35,076 nucleotides of DNA from CAYQDR01 sp964416315 (GTDB lineage Bacteria; Methylomirabilota; Methylomirabilia; Rokubacteriales; DASRDR01): NCBI GenBank assembly GCA_964416315.1, contig CAYQDR010000040.1, positions 1 through 35,076 on the forward strand, in the 5' to 3' direction. Made by a program: the position numbers and the translations under genes. Shown here one piece after another: positions 16,662-24,435 of this stretch; within the stretch, counting starts at the first letter, position 1, and each line of letters starts with the position of its first letter. Under the pieces are notes generated by a model. That model saw only the letters and a program-made list of their open reading frames with translations. It was not told where the DNA came from and made no database searches.

Positions 16662-17603
16662 TCAAGAGGACCGGCCCGGCATCCAGCCGACCGCGTCGAG
16701 GAGGATCCCCTCCCGGAAGCCCGTGTCACAGACCACGAGCTCGGGGAGCTCCAGCCCCTCCAGGGCGGCCAGCGTGACCGCGATCCCCGGGATGATGAGG
16801 TCGGCCCGCCCGGGCTCGAGACACGGAGTGCACGCGCGCTCGGCCACGTGCAGCCTGCCCAGGCGCACGAGGAGGCCGCGGATCGCGTCGCGCGCCAGGC
16901 GATGGCCCTGGACCCGCGCCGGGTCGTAGGCCCCCAGCCCAAGGTCCAGCGCCGCGAGCGTCGTGATCGTGCCCGCCGTTCCCACCAGCATCCGGGGGCC
17001 GAGCCCGCGGATCACGGGCCAGGCTTCGGCCGCGAGGCGACCGGCGACGTAGGTGGCGCACGCGGTGTACTCCGCCCAGTCCACAGGGTCGGCGCGGAGG
17101 AACCGCTCGGCGAGGGGGACGACGCCGAGCCTGAGGCTGACGCCGCCGAGGGCCCGGGCGCCGTCGGCGACCAGGAGCTCGGTGCTCCCGCCCCCGACGT
17201 CGAGCACGCAGAACGGGCAGGCGACCGGCGACAGGCCCCACACCACGCCGAGGAGCGTGAGCCGCGCCTCCTCCTCGCCGCTCACGACGCGGGGCGCCAG
17301 GCGCAACTCGCGTTCGAGCCGGCGGAGGAACTGCTCGCGATTGGCGGCCTCTCGCACCGCGGCCGTCGCGACCACGAGCACGCGCTCGGCCCCCTCCGTC
17401 CGCGCCCGGTCACGGTACTCGCGCACGGCCGCGAGCGCGCGATCCACGCACTCCGGGGCGAGCTTCCCCGTCTCCGCGAGCCCCGCGCCGAGTCGGGCGA
17501 TGACCTGCTCGCCGCGCACCGGCCGGAGGCCGGCCCCGGGGTCGGCGTCGGCGACGAGGAGGCGAATGGTGTTGCTCCCGAGATCGATCGCAGCGAGGCG
17601 CAC
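16662..17603 (-). CDS. Exopolyphosphatase / pppGpp phosphohydrolase family
   Basis: This 313-residue single-unit Ppx/GppA protein of the sugar-kinase/Hsp70/actin fold hydrolyses polyphosphate or pppGpp. The two phosphate-binding loops are clear: LAAIDLGSNTIRLLVAD at the start and FCVLDVGGGSTELLVAD in the middle. The conserved VATAAVREAANREQFLRRL and SGEEEARLTLLGV segments lie between them. It lacks the extra C-terminal HD-type domain of the long E. coli Ppx, so it is the short form. GTG 17603 follows GAGG. The upstream kinase-like gene ends 58 bp away on the same strand, with a GC-rich hairpin between. Which of the two substrates dominates cannot be decided. Confidence 0.92.
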   Translation of the reverse strand: MRLAAIDLGSNTIRLLVADADPGAGLRPVRGEQVIARLGAGLAETGKLAPECVDRALAAVREYRDRARTEGAERVLVVATAAVREAANREQFLRRLERELRLAPRVVSGEEEARLTLLGVVWGLSPVACPFCVLDVGGGSTELLVADGARALGGVSLRLGVVPLAERFLRADPVDWAEYTACATYVAGRLAAEAWPVIRGLGPRMLVGTAGTITTLAALDLGLGAYDPARVQGHRLARDAIRGLLVRLGRLHVAERACTPCLEPGRADLIIPGIAVTLAALEGLELPELVVCDTGFREGILLDAVGWMPGRSS

Positions 17604-17616
17604 CTTCGATCCTCGG

Positions 17617-17638
17617 CCGGGGGCTGCGCCCTCCCCGG
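17617..17638 (-). other. GC-rich hairpin between kinase-like gene and ppx
   Basis: CCGGGG/CCCCGG arms bracket an inner GGGC-TGC-GCCC stem-loop, with one extra T on the 3' side. The apex again reads GC-GCA-GC on the transcribed (minus) strand. No T-tract follows. The segment gggggctgcgcc is shared with copy A of the dispersed repeat. Confidence 0.45.
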
Positions 17639-17661
17639 ATGTCAGGGGCTTCCGCGCACCC

Positions 17662-19818
17662 TCAGGGGCGCGTCGCGCGCCTGACCGCCAGGGTCGCCTC
17701 GAGGGCCGCGAGCACCTCCGGGGCGCCGACGGGCTTCTCGATCACGCGGTCGATCCCTGCCTCTTCGAGCGTCGCCGGATCCAGGCGGCCCGGCCAGGCC
17801 GTGATGAGCACGACCGGCGTGCCCGGCCGGATCCGTTTGAGCGCGCGTCCCACCTCGAGCCCGGAGGCCTCAGGGACCGCGAGGTCCGTGAAGACCAGGT
17901 CGAGCGGCTCCCGCTGGGCGACGGCGATCCCCTCGCGACCGTCCGCCGCCGCGAGCACGACGTGGCCCTGCTGGGTCAGGAGGGCGACGAGCGCCTCGCG
18001 GACCGGCCCCTCGTCCTCCACGACGAGGATCCGGGCCGGCCCGCCCTCGGCGTCGCCCGCGCCCGTCCGGAGCCCCGCGGCGATGGGGAAGGTCAGGCGC
18101 ACGGTGGTACCGCGGCCGGGGGCGCTCACGAGGTCGAGCGTTCCCCGGTGCTGGGCGACGACCGCCTGCGCGACCGGCAGCCCGAGGCCGAGCCGGCCGG
18201 CGCCCCTGGTGGAGAAGAACGGCTCGAGCGCGCGCGCCTGCACCGTCTCGTCCATCCCCGGGCCCCCGTCCTCCACGGTCATGTCCACGCGGCGCCCCCC
18301 ATCCCACCGCGCGCAAACGCGGATCGGGCCGTCTCCCGCGACCGCTTCGGCGGCGTTCTCGAGCAGGTGGTCGATCGCCTCCCGCAGGTCGTCCGCGCTC
18401 CCGCGCACCGGCGGCAGCGGCTCGAGGTCGAGCGTGACCGTCGGTCGCGGGCCGGCTCGCCCGGCCCACCGCCGCTCCGCCTGCTCCACGGCCGCCCTGA
18501 TCGCGGTGCCGAGGTCCAGCGGGAGGAGGGCCGCCGCCCGATGGCCGGGCCCGAAGCCCAGAAACCCGCGGACCGCCTCCGCCGCGCGCCAGGCGGCCTC
18601 TTCCGCGACCCCCAACTCCCGCGCGACGCCCGGATCGGCGACCCGATCGCGCACGAGCGCGATCCGCGAGAGCACGACCGCGAGGAGGCCGGCGAAGTCG
18701 CGGACAGGGGAGGGGGGCGGTGGCTCCATCGGGCGGCTCGGACCGCGCACGTCGGCCAGCGCCGCGACGGTCTCGGTGTAGAGCCGCGCGTTCCGGATCG
18801 CGGCCGCAGCCGGGCTCGTCAGCTCGCCGAGCGCGCTGGGCGCGAGCGCGTTCGGCCCGCCGGCGACGAGCAGGGCGACCGCGTGGCCGCCGACGGCGAG
18901 GGGGACCACGAGACGCGCCGGCACGCCGAGCAATTCGCCGAGGGCCTCGTCGCCGGCCTCGTCGGTTGCCACCCACAGCTGCCCGGAGAGCAGCGCCGCC
19001 GCGATCGCGCCCCCGGCGGGGTCGGGCGGGACCGCGCCGGCGACCACACCGACGCCCCCGGCCAGGCTGAGCCGCCCCTCCTCCGGCACCAGCACGACCA
19101 CACGCGGCGCCCCGAGGAGTCGCGCCGCCTCCCGTGCGACCGTCCCGGCGGTGCGAGCGAGGTCCAGGTCGGCGCCCAGCGCCGGGGCCGGCCGCGGCGG
19201 CGCCTCGAGCGCGGCGACGCTCGCGAAGAGCAGCGCCACCCGGTCGGCGACGAGCGTCACCGTCTCGAGGGCCTCCTCGTCGAAGGCCGCGGGCCGTCGC
19301 CGGCCTGCGAAGAGCACGCCCCCGGGCGCCTGATCGCCGAGGCGGATGGGGACGGCGAGCGCATGGCTGAGCCCCTGCTCGCGCAGCAGCCGGTCGCCGG
19401 CCTGATGCGCCGCCGCGGCGCGGATGGTCTCCCGCTCGAGGAAGGCGCGTGCGACGATCCCCTCCCCGAGCGTGACGACGCCGGGGTCCCGCGAGAACCC
19501 GCGGTGGACCGCGGTCTCGAGGTCGCCGCCGGGCCGCGCGACGAACACCGCGGCACACTCCGCGCGGGCGCCGTGGATCACGCGGTCCACGGCGAGCCAC
19601 AGCCCCGGCTCCCGCCCGAGACCCGGGGCGAGGGCGAGCAGGCTCTCGAGCCGCGCCAGGCGGGCGCGGCCCGCTTCGTCCAGCGGCTCCCCTGGAGGAG
19701 CCGTCGGCTCCTCGGCAGGGTGAAGCCGGGCGAGGCCCGCGGCCAGGTCGTCCAGGCGCCGGGTCATCGCCGCGAGGGCGGCCCAGATGTCGCGCGGGAC
19801 GGTCTCGTCGCCGCTCAC
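17662..19818 (-). CDS. GAF-GAF-histidine-kinase-like-receiver protein, acceptor His replaced
   Basis: This 718-residue cytoplasmic signalling protein has no TM segments. Two GAF sensor domains occupy about 60-195 and 205-350. A dimerisation helix pair at about 365-425 reads VRDFAGLLAVVLSR where relatives have VHDFNNLLAVILGR, so the phospho-accepting His is Arg373 (codon CGC). The HATPase domain keeps its N box (LLENAAEAV), G1 (DGGPGMD), F (EPFFSTRG) and G2 (GLGLPVAQAV) boxes. The C-terminal receiver keeps Asp645, Thr673 and Lys695. It may therefore bind ATP and be phosphorylated on the receiver by a partner, but should not autophosphorylate normally. GTG 19818 is chosen over TTG 19830 because only it has a GGAG site at proper spacing. 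Confidence 0.88.
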   Translation of the reverse strand: MSGDETVPRDIWAALAAMTRRLDDLAAGLARLHPAEEPTAPPGEPLDEAGRARLARLESLLALAPGLGREPGLWLAVDRVIHGARAECAAVFVARPGGDLETAVHRGFSRDPGVVTLGEGIVARAFLERETIRAAAAHQAGDRLLREQGLSHALAVPIRLGDQAPGGVLFAGRRRPAAFDEEALETVTLVADRVALLFASVAALEAPPRPAPALGADLDLARTAGTVAREAARLLGAPRVVVLVPEEGRLSLAGGVGVVAGAVPPDPAGGAIAAALLSGQLWVATDEAGDEALGELLGVPARLVVPLAVGGHAVALLVAGGPNALAPSALGELTSPAAAAIRNARLYTETVAALADVRGPSRPMEPPPPSPVRDFAGLLAVVLSRIALVRDRVADPGVARELGVAEEAAWRAAEAVRGFLGFGPGHRAAALLPLDLGTAIRAAVEQAERRWAGRAGPRPTVTLDLEPLPPVRGSADDLREAIDHLLENAAEAVAGDGPIRVCARWDGGRRVDMTVEDGGPGMDETVQARALEPFFSTRGAGRLGLGLPVAQAVVAQHRGTLDLVSAPGRGTTVRLTFPIAAGLRTGAGDAEGGPARILVVEDEGPVREALVALLTQQGHVVLAAADGREGIAVAQREPLDLVFTDLAVPEASGLEVGRALKRIRPGTPVVLITAWPGRLDPATLEEAGIDRVIEKPVGAPEVLAALEATLAVRRATRP

Positions 19819-19961
19819 GGTCGGCTCCAACGCCGGGGGCGCGCCGGGCGCGTCCGGTCGGCGGCAGGGCGCATCCTCTCCCCTCCGGCTCGAGGCTGCC
19901 CGCGGGGCGGGGCGCTGCGGGGGACGGCGTGACGGAGACGCGCGGCCGAGAGGTCGCGGCG

Positions 19962-19991
19962 ATTATAGAGACCCGGGCCGCGAGGCGTCAA
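19962..19991 (-). promoter_or_regulatory. Strong sigma70-type promoter of the kinase-like gene
   Basis: TTGACG (19991-19986), 18 nt, then a perfect TATAAT (19967-19962) on the minus strand. The -35 contains the TGA stop codon of the upstream threonine-synthase-like gene. The predicted leader is about 137 nt long, GC-rich, with no feature I could name. Confidence 0.75.
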
Positions 19992-21118
19992 GCGCTCGCA
20001 CCCGGCCCACCCGGCCCACCCGGCCCCGGCGCGCGCGGCGCGTCGGGAGCCTTGAGGCCGTGGCCGGTGAGCGGCACCACGATGCGGTCGGCGGGGTCGA
20101 GCTCGCCGCGCTCGAGGAGGCGCCAGGCCGCCGCCGGCGCGACGGCGGCGGTCGGCTCGACGAACAGCCCCTCTTCCCCGAGGCGCGCGCGGGCCGCCAG
20201 CACCTCGGGGTCCTCCACCACAGTCCAGCGCCCTTCGGACTCGCCCACGGCCGCGGCGCACTCCACGGCGCGCACGGGGACCCGGATCCGGATCCCCTCG
20301 GCCACCGTGTCGCCGCGACCCGGCGACGCGCCGAGCGCGGGAGCGGCGAGCGGGGCGCACGCCGCGCTCTGCACCGCGACCAGCCGAGGAAGCCGCGTGA
20401 TGGCGCCCGCCTCGAGGAGCTCGCGGAACCCCAGCGCCAGGCCGAGGAGCAGCGTGCCGTGACCGACCGGCAGGACGACCCAGTCCGGCGCGCGCCCGCC
20501 GAGGTCTTCCCACAGCTCGAAGGCCAGCGTCTTCGTCCCGTGGAAGAACGCGGGCTGCCAGCAGTGGCTCGCGTACACGCCGGGCGCGCCCTGCGCGGCG
20601 CGCGCCACGTCCTCGCGCGTGCCCGGAACCCGCACCACCCGCGCCCCATAGGCCGCGATCTGCGCCACCTTCGCCTCGGAGGTCGCCGCGGGCACGTAGA
20701 TGGTCACGCGGAGCCCCGCCCGGGCGCTGTACGCGGCGATCGCGGCGCCCGCGTTCCCGGACGAGTCCTCGACGACCTCGCGGGCGCCGGCCCCGGTGAG
20801 CTGCGTGAGGAGGACCGCGGCACCCCGGTCTTTGAACGACCCGGTCGGGTTCGCGCCCTCCACCTTGAAGAGGAGCCGCCCGTCGCGCGATGCGACGAGC
20901 GGTGTCAGACCTTCCCCCAGCGTGATCGGCGGGTCCGCGACCGGGAGCGCCTCGCGGTACCGCCAGAGGGAGCGCGGGCGCCCCGCGGCCGGGGTCCCGC
21001 GAAAGCCGCCGCGCATCGGCTCGAGGGCCCAGGGCCCCCCGCAGGGGCAGCGCCAGGCCACCGGATCGCCGCCACCCCTCCGGCCGCACGCCACGCACCG
21101 GGCCGCGCTCACCGCCAC
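19988..21118 (-). CDS. Threonine synthase-like PLP enzyme
   Basis: This 376-residue fold-type II PLP enzyme carries the PLP lysine in NPTGSFKDRGA (Lys96). The EDSSGNAGAAIAAYSARAG substrate loop is typical of threonine synthase (thrC) and close relatives. A Cys-rich N-terminus (C8, C11, C24, C26) resembles the zinc-ribbon-like cap found on many bacterial and archaeal threonine synthases. The phosphate-binding region near the C-terminus reads PVGHGTLLLGLALG. The last residues form a Pro-Gly-Gly tail from three tandem 9-bp units. No hom or thrB gene is nearby, so another beta-replacing role is possible. GTG 21118 follows GGGAGG. The upstream cytochrome gene is separated by a hairpin. Confidence 0.82.
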   Translation of the reverse strand: MAVSAARCVACGRRGGGDPVAWRCPCGGPWALEPMRGGFRGTPAAGRPRSLWRYREALPVADPPITLGEGLTPLVASRDGRLLFKVEGANPTGSFKDRGAAVLLTQLTGAGAREVVEDSSGNAGAAIAAYSARAGLRVTIYVPAATSEAKVAQIAAYGARVVRVPGTREDVARAAQGAPGVYASHCWQPAFFHGTKTLAFELWEDLGGRAPDWVVLPVGHGTLLLGLALGFRELLEAGAITRLPRLVAVQSAACAPLAAPALGASPGRGDTVAEGIRIRVPVRAVECAAAVGESEGRWTVVEDPEVLAARARLGEEGLFVEPTAAVAPAAAWRLLERGELDPADRIVVPLTGHGLKAPDAPRAPGPGGPGGPGASA

Positions 21119-21138
21119 GGCGCCCTCCCAAAACGCGT

Positions 21139-21169
21139 GCGCCCCTCCCGGGGCTCCCGGAAGGGGCGC
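21139..21169 (-). terminator. Possible terminator after the cytochrome c gene
   Basis: A 13-bp stem with one mismatch and a 5-nt loop starts 20 bp past the cytochrome stop. On the minus strand it is followed, after a few bases, by only four Ts (ACGCGTTTT). It may be a weak terminator or an attenuator before the threonine-synthase-like gene. Confidence 0.45.
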
Positions 21170-21188
21170 GCGACCGCGCGGACCTGGA

Positions 21189-21599
21189 TTACTTCTTGCC
21201 GCCCACGCTGCGGATGTAGTTCACGAGGTTCCAGCGGTCCTTCTCCGGCAGGCTCTCCCAGGGGGGCATCGGCGGGTTGCCCTTGCTGATCTTCCAGAAG
21301 AGCGCCCCGTCCGTCTCGGCCTGCACCATCTTCGAGGTCCAGTCCGCCGGCTTCTTCGGGAGGGCGGCGGCACCGGGCCCGTCTCCCTTCCCCTTGTCCC
21401 CGTGGCACGGGGCGCAGTTCGTCTTCGCGATCTTCTCGCCCGCCGCGATCGACTCCTTGGCGAAGGCGACGGGATTCTTCTTCGCCTTCTCGGCGGCGGG
21501 GGCGTCCCACTTCGCGGCCTGGCCCCACGCCACACCCCCGGCGAGGCCGAGGAGTCCGGCGACGGCGGCCAGGCTCACGATCGTACGGATGCGGTTCAT
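21189..21599 (-). CDS. Periplasmic class I cytochrome c
   Basis: This 136-residue exported monohaem cytochrome has a signal peptide (MNRIRTIVSLAAVAGLLGLAGGVAWG) that ends near residue 27. Haem is bound by C62-A-P-C65-H66, and Met111 in NPPMPPW is the likely distal ligand. The C-terminal helix WNLVNYIRSVGG is standard for the family. It probably shuttles electrons in the periplasm; no oxidase or dehydrogenase partner is adjacent. ATG 21599 follows GAGGAGGG. It is transcribed divergently from the cytidylate-kinase-like gene. Confidence 0.93.
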   Translation of the reverse strand: MNRIRTIVSLAAVAGLLGLAGGVAWGQAAKWDAPAAEKAKKNPVAFAKESIAAGEKIAKTNCAPCHGDKGKGDGPGAAALPKKPADWTSKMVQAETDGALFWKISKGNPPMPPWESLPEKDRWNLVNYIRSVGGKK

Positions 21600-21666
21600 C
21601 GGACCCTCCTCTCACGCAGATGGCCACCGGTCGGTCGTGACCAGATTCACAAAGCCTGTGGCTCAT

Positions 21667-21696
21667 CTTCTACCATCCGGAGCGGCGAATGGTCAA
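21667..21696 (-). promoter_or_regulatory. Promoter of the cytochrome c gene
   Basis: TTGACC (21696-21691), 18 nt, TAGAAG (21672-21667) on the minus strand. It gives a leader of about 60 nt carrying the AGGAGGG ribosome site. Confidence 0.55.
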
Positions 21697-21723
21697 GCTG
21701 CGCCCGGTCCGGCTCGGAACGCC

Positions 21724-21752
21724 TTGACGGGCTCCGGCGCCCCGCATACAGT
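21724..21752 (+). promoter_or_regulatory. Promoter of the cytidylate-kinase-like gene
   Basis: TTGACG (21724-21729), 17 nt, TACAGT (21747-21752). Transcription would start near 21759, about 63 nt before GTG 21822. It diverges from the cytochrome c promoter; the two -35 boxes are 27 bp apart. Confidence 0.6.
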
Positions 21753-21821
21753 CGGGCCACAGCCACGATCCGTCACCCGGGGGGGCGGGCGCCCGCGCCC
21801 CCGTGGTCGGGAGGTGGGGGC

Positions 21822-22646
21822 GTGAGCATCGTGGCCATCTCGCAGGCGCTTGGGAGCCTCGGCGACGAGATCGGCCGCGAGGTCGCCCGGGCCCGCGGCT
21901 ACGCGTACGCGGACCGGGAGATCGTCCTCCAGGCCGCCGAGCGCTTCGGCCGGCGCGTGTCCGAGCTCGAGCACGCGACGGAGGAGCGCCCCACGCTCTG
22001 GGACCGCTTCACCGACACGACCCGCCGGTACCGCGCGTACGTCGAGGCGATCGTGCTCCAGATGGCGGCGCGCGACGCCGTCGTGATCTCGGGGCGCGGC
22101 GCGCCGTTCCTGCTCGCGTCCGTCCGCCACGCCCTCCGCGTGCGGATCACGGCGCCCGAGCGCGTCCGGATCACGCGCATGGAGCGCCGCCTCGGGGTCG
22201 ACACCGAGGCCGCCGCGGACCTCGTCCGCCAGAGCGATCGCGAGCGCGCGGCCCGCGTGCGCTTCCTCTACCACGTGGACTGGGACGATCCGCTGCTCTA
22301 CGACCTCGTGATCAACACCGACCGCCTGGACACCCTCGCCGGCGTCCGCCTGATCCAGGCGTCGCTGGAGGCCGAGCGCTGTCAACCGACGCCGGAGTCG
22401 CTCCGGGAGGTCCGCGACCTCGCCCTCGCGGCCGAGGTCACGGCGGTGCTCGTGGCCAACCCGCTCACCCAGCCGCTCCACATCGCGATCACCTGCGTCG
22501 ACGGGCACGTCTCGCTGCGCGGCGCCGCCGTGCGCGAGGAGGAGCGGCGGGCCGCCGAGGAGACCGTCAGCCAGATCGCCGGGGTCACCGCCGTGACCAA
22601 CGAGATCGTGGTGACGTCGGCGCCGCCCTACCGGCTGGGCGTCTAA
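21822..22646 (+). CDS. Cytidylate kinase-like NTPase fused to a BON domain
   Basis: The 274-residue protein has two parts. Residues 1-200 match the cytidylate-kinase-like family (Cytidylate_kin2): VAISQALGSLGDEIGREVARARGYAYADREIV replaces the usual SRQxGSGGxEIA P-loop. DAVVISGRGAPFLL, RVRITAPERVRITRM and DPLLYDLVINTDRLDTLAGVRLI follow as in kinases of this group. Residues about 205-270 look like a BON domain (PLHIAITCVDGHVSLRGAAV...GVTAVTNEIVV), a small alpha/beta module that binds lipids or ligands at membranes. There is no signal peptide. The fusion suggests a regulated or membrane-associated nucleotide-binding protein rather than housekeeping CMP kinase. GTG 21822 follows GGGAGGTGG. Confidence 0.8.
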   Translation: MSIVAISQALGSLGDEIGREVARARGYAYADREIVLQAAERFGRRVSELEHATEERPTLWDRFTDTTRRYRAYVEAIVLQMAARDAVVISGRGAPFLLASVRHALRVRITAPERVRITRMERRLGVDTEAAADLVRQSDRERAARVRFLYHVDWDDPLLYDLVINTDRLDTLAGVRLIQASLEAERCQPTPESLREVRDLALAAEVTAVLVANPLTQPLHIAITCVDGHVSLRGAAVREEERRAAEETVSQIAGVTAVTNEIVVTSAPPYRLGV

Positions 22647-22658
22647 GAGATCCTGGGC

Positions 22659-22722
22659 GGGGGCTCCGCCCCCTTCCCAACCTCCGCCGGGGGGTCCGCG
22701 GGCCAAGCCCGCGCTGGGAGCG
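22659..22722 (+). repeat. Dispersed two-hairpin repeat, copy B
   Basis: Just past the stop of the kinase-like gene sit a 6-bp hairpin with loop TCC (22659-22673) and a 7-bp hairpin with loop CAA (22697-22713). These are followed by gctgggagcgtttcgg. Order, spacing logic, the ccgccgggggg segment and the tail match copy A at 8532-8662 in the same orientation. It lies between convergent genes; the remaining 60 bp to the permease stop hold nothing I recognise. Confidence 0.65.
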
Positions 22723-22785
22723 TTTCGGTGCGCGCCGGGCAGACAGGCCAGCCGCGATCGCCCTGTTTCGCACCCTCCTCGGCCG

Positions 22786-24255
22786 CTACGCGGGGCCGGT
22801 TTCGGGGCGGGCGCGCGACGCGAGGGCGAGCAGGATCCCCGCCAGCAGCCCGTAGGCCCCCGCCAGGAGCCCCGGCCACCGCGACGCGAGGCTCCCGGGC
22901 CAGAAGAGCCCCCCGGTCTCCAGCGGCGAGTGGATGACGCCGACGAGGCTCGCGGCGCTGGCCACCGCGAAGACGCCCGCCGCCGCCACGAGGCGGCGGT
23001 CGATGATCAGCGCGGCGCCGGAGCCCCAGAGGAGCGCCGACAGGATGAAACCGTTGCCGAGGACGCGGACCGTCTCGAGGGTCCGGGCCGCCTCCCCGTG
23101 GAGGTCCTTGGCGCTCTTCCCGAGGTCCGCCAGCAGCCCCCCCGCCTGGATCAGCAGGAGCGCGGCCACGGCCGGGACGAACGCGAGGGCGACGGCCGGC
23201 GCGTGGCGCGGCGGCGTCGCGCGGAAGGCCTGCGCCGTGATCTCGAGGCCGATGAAGATCAGGATCGGCGCCACCGCCGCCTCGGGGACGATGCCGACCA
23301 GGATGGAGATGACGCCCACCATCGCCCCCAGGCCGATCACGAGGCCCGTGGCCAGCGTGTACGCGGCGCGCGCGCCCATCGCCTTGTAGGCGGGATGGCC
23401 GATGTACGGGGTGTTCTGGATCACGCCGCCGCACGCCCCCGCGAGGATCGTCGCCACGGCCTCCGTGAGCAGGATGTCGCGCGTGCGGTAGTGGTCGCCG
23501 GCAGCGATCGCGCTCTCCGTGTTGTCGATCCCGCCGATGATGGTCGCGAGGGCGAACGGGAGCGCCACGGGGAGCGCCGCCCAGGTCTCCGGCAGCGCGT
23601 CGAGCCACGCGAGCGTCGGCCACGGAACCGCCAGGCGCCACGCCCCGGGCACCGCGAGCGTCGGGGGCGGGCCCACGCCGAAGCCCCGCTCCGCGGCGTA
23701 CACGGCGACCCCCGCGACCACCGCCGCGAGCGCGCCCGGGATCCGCCCCGGGAGCGCGATGCCGCCCACCAGCGTGACGAGGATCAGCCCGAGCGACACC
23801 AGGCCGACCAGCGGGTCCGCGAAGACCCGGAGCGCCGGCAGGAACGCGATCAGGAGGATCGCGACGCCCGCGATCGAGCCGAGCAGGCCGGCCCGGGGGA
23901 CCGTCCGCCGGACCCACTCGCCGCCGAAGGAGAGGACGAGCTTCACGACTCCCATCGCCACCGTCGTACCCATCCCCACCTTCCACGCGAGGCCGGGATC
24001 CTTCGTCAGCAGCATCGTCGGGCCGATGACGCCGAAGGTGATCCCGAACATGGAGGGTGTGTCGATCCCGAAGGGCATCGCGGTCACGTCGCCGCGCCCC
24101 GTCTGGCGGGCCAGCCGGACGGCGAGCCACGTGTAGACCAGGTCCCCCACGAGGACGCCGATGGCCGTACCCGGGACGATCCGGTAGAGGACCAGGTCCG
24201 AGGGGAAGCCGAAGACCCCCACGAGGAGCCCCGCGAGCACGACCAGGTTGGTCAT
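22786..24255 (-). CDS. NCS2/AzgA-related permease, N-terminus uncertain
   Basis: This polytopic inner-membrane transporter has about 12-14 hydrophobic segments and resembles the nucleobase/xanthine-uracil permease superfamily. Family-type features are MPFGIDTPSMFGITFGVIGP, a GGIDNTESAIAAGDHY motif, and the GGVIQNTPYIGHPAYKAMGARAAYTLATGLVIGL stretch. That stretch aligns with the TTYxESAAGxxxGGRTGLT region of AzgA purine permeases. The substrate is unknown. ATG 24255 is the first standard start, giving 489 residues. However, coding sequence clearly continues upstream (YRWAASGDVNAFFGLVVDN) to about 24345, where only a CTG follows a GAGGG site. The true N-terminus may use that CTG. It is convergent with the BON fusion gene. 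Confidence 0.78.
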   Translation of the reverse strand: MTNLVVLAGLLVGVFGFPSDLVLYRIVPGTAIGVLVGDLVYTWLAVRLARQTGRGDVTAMPFGIDTPSMFGITFGVIGPTMLLTKDPGLAWKVGMGTTVAMGVVKLVLSFGGEWVRRTVPRAGLLGSIAGVAILLIAFLPALRVFADPLVGLVSLGLILVTLVGGIALPGRIPGALAAVVAGVAVYAAERGFGVGPPPTLAVPGAWRLAVPWPTLAWLDALPETWAALPVALPFALATIIGGIDNTESAIAAGDHYRTRDILLTEAVATILAGACGGVIQNTPYIGHPAYKAMGARAAYTLATGLVIGLGAMVGVISILVGIVPEAAVAPILIFIGLEITAQAFRATPPRHAPAVALAFVPAVAALLLIQAGGLLADLGKSAKDLHGEAARTLETVRVLGNGFILSALLWGSGAALIIDRRLVAAAGVFAVASAASLVGVIHSPLETGGLFWPGSLASRWPGLLAGAYGLLAGILLALASRARPETGPA

Positions 24256-24435
24256 GTTGTCGACGACGAGGCCGAAGAACGCGTTGACGTCGCCGGAGGC
24301 CGCCCAGCGGTATGGATGCCCCGGAGCAGTGGCCGCTGAGCTCAGTGGGGATTCCCTCGTCTTACCGGATGGTTAGGGAGAGTCCATTCCGATCAGACTT
24401 GAGGCGAAAATCGGACGGCTCACAGACCCGAAAAC

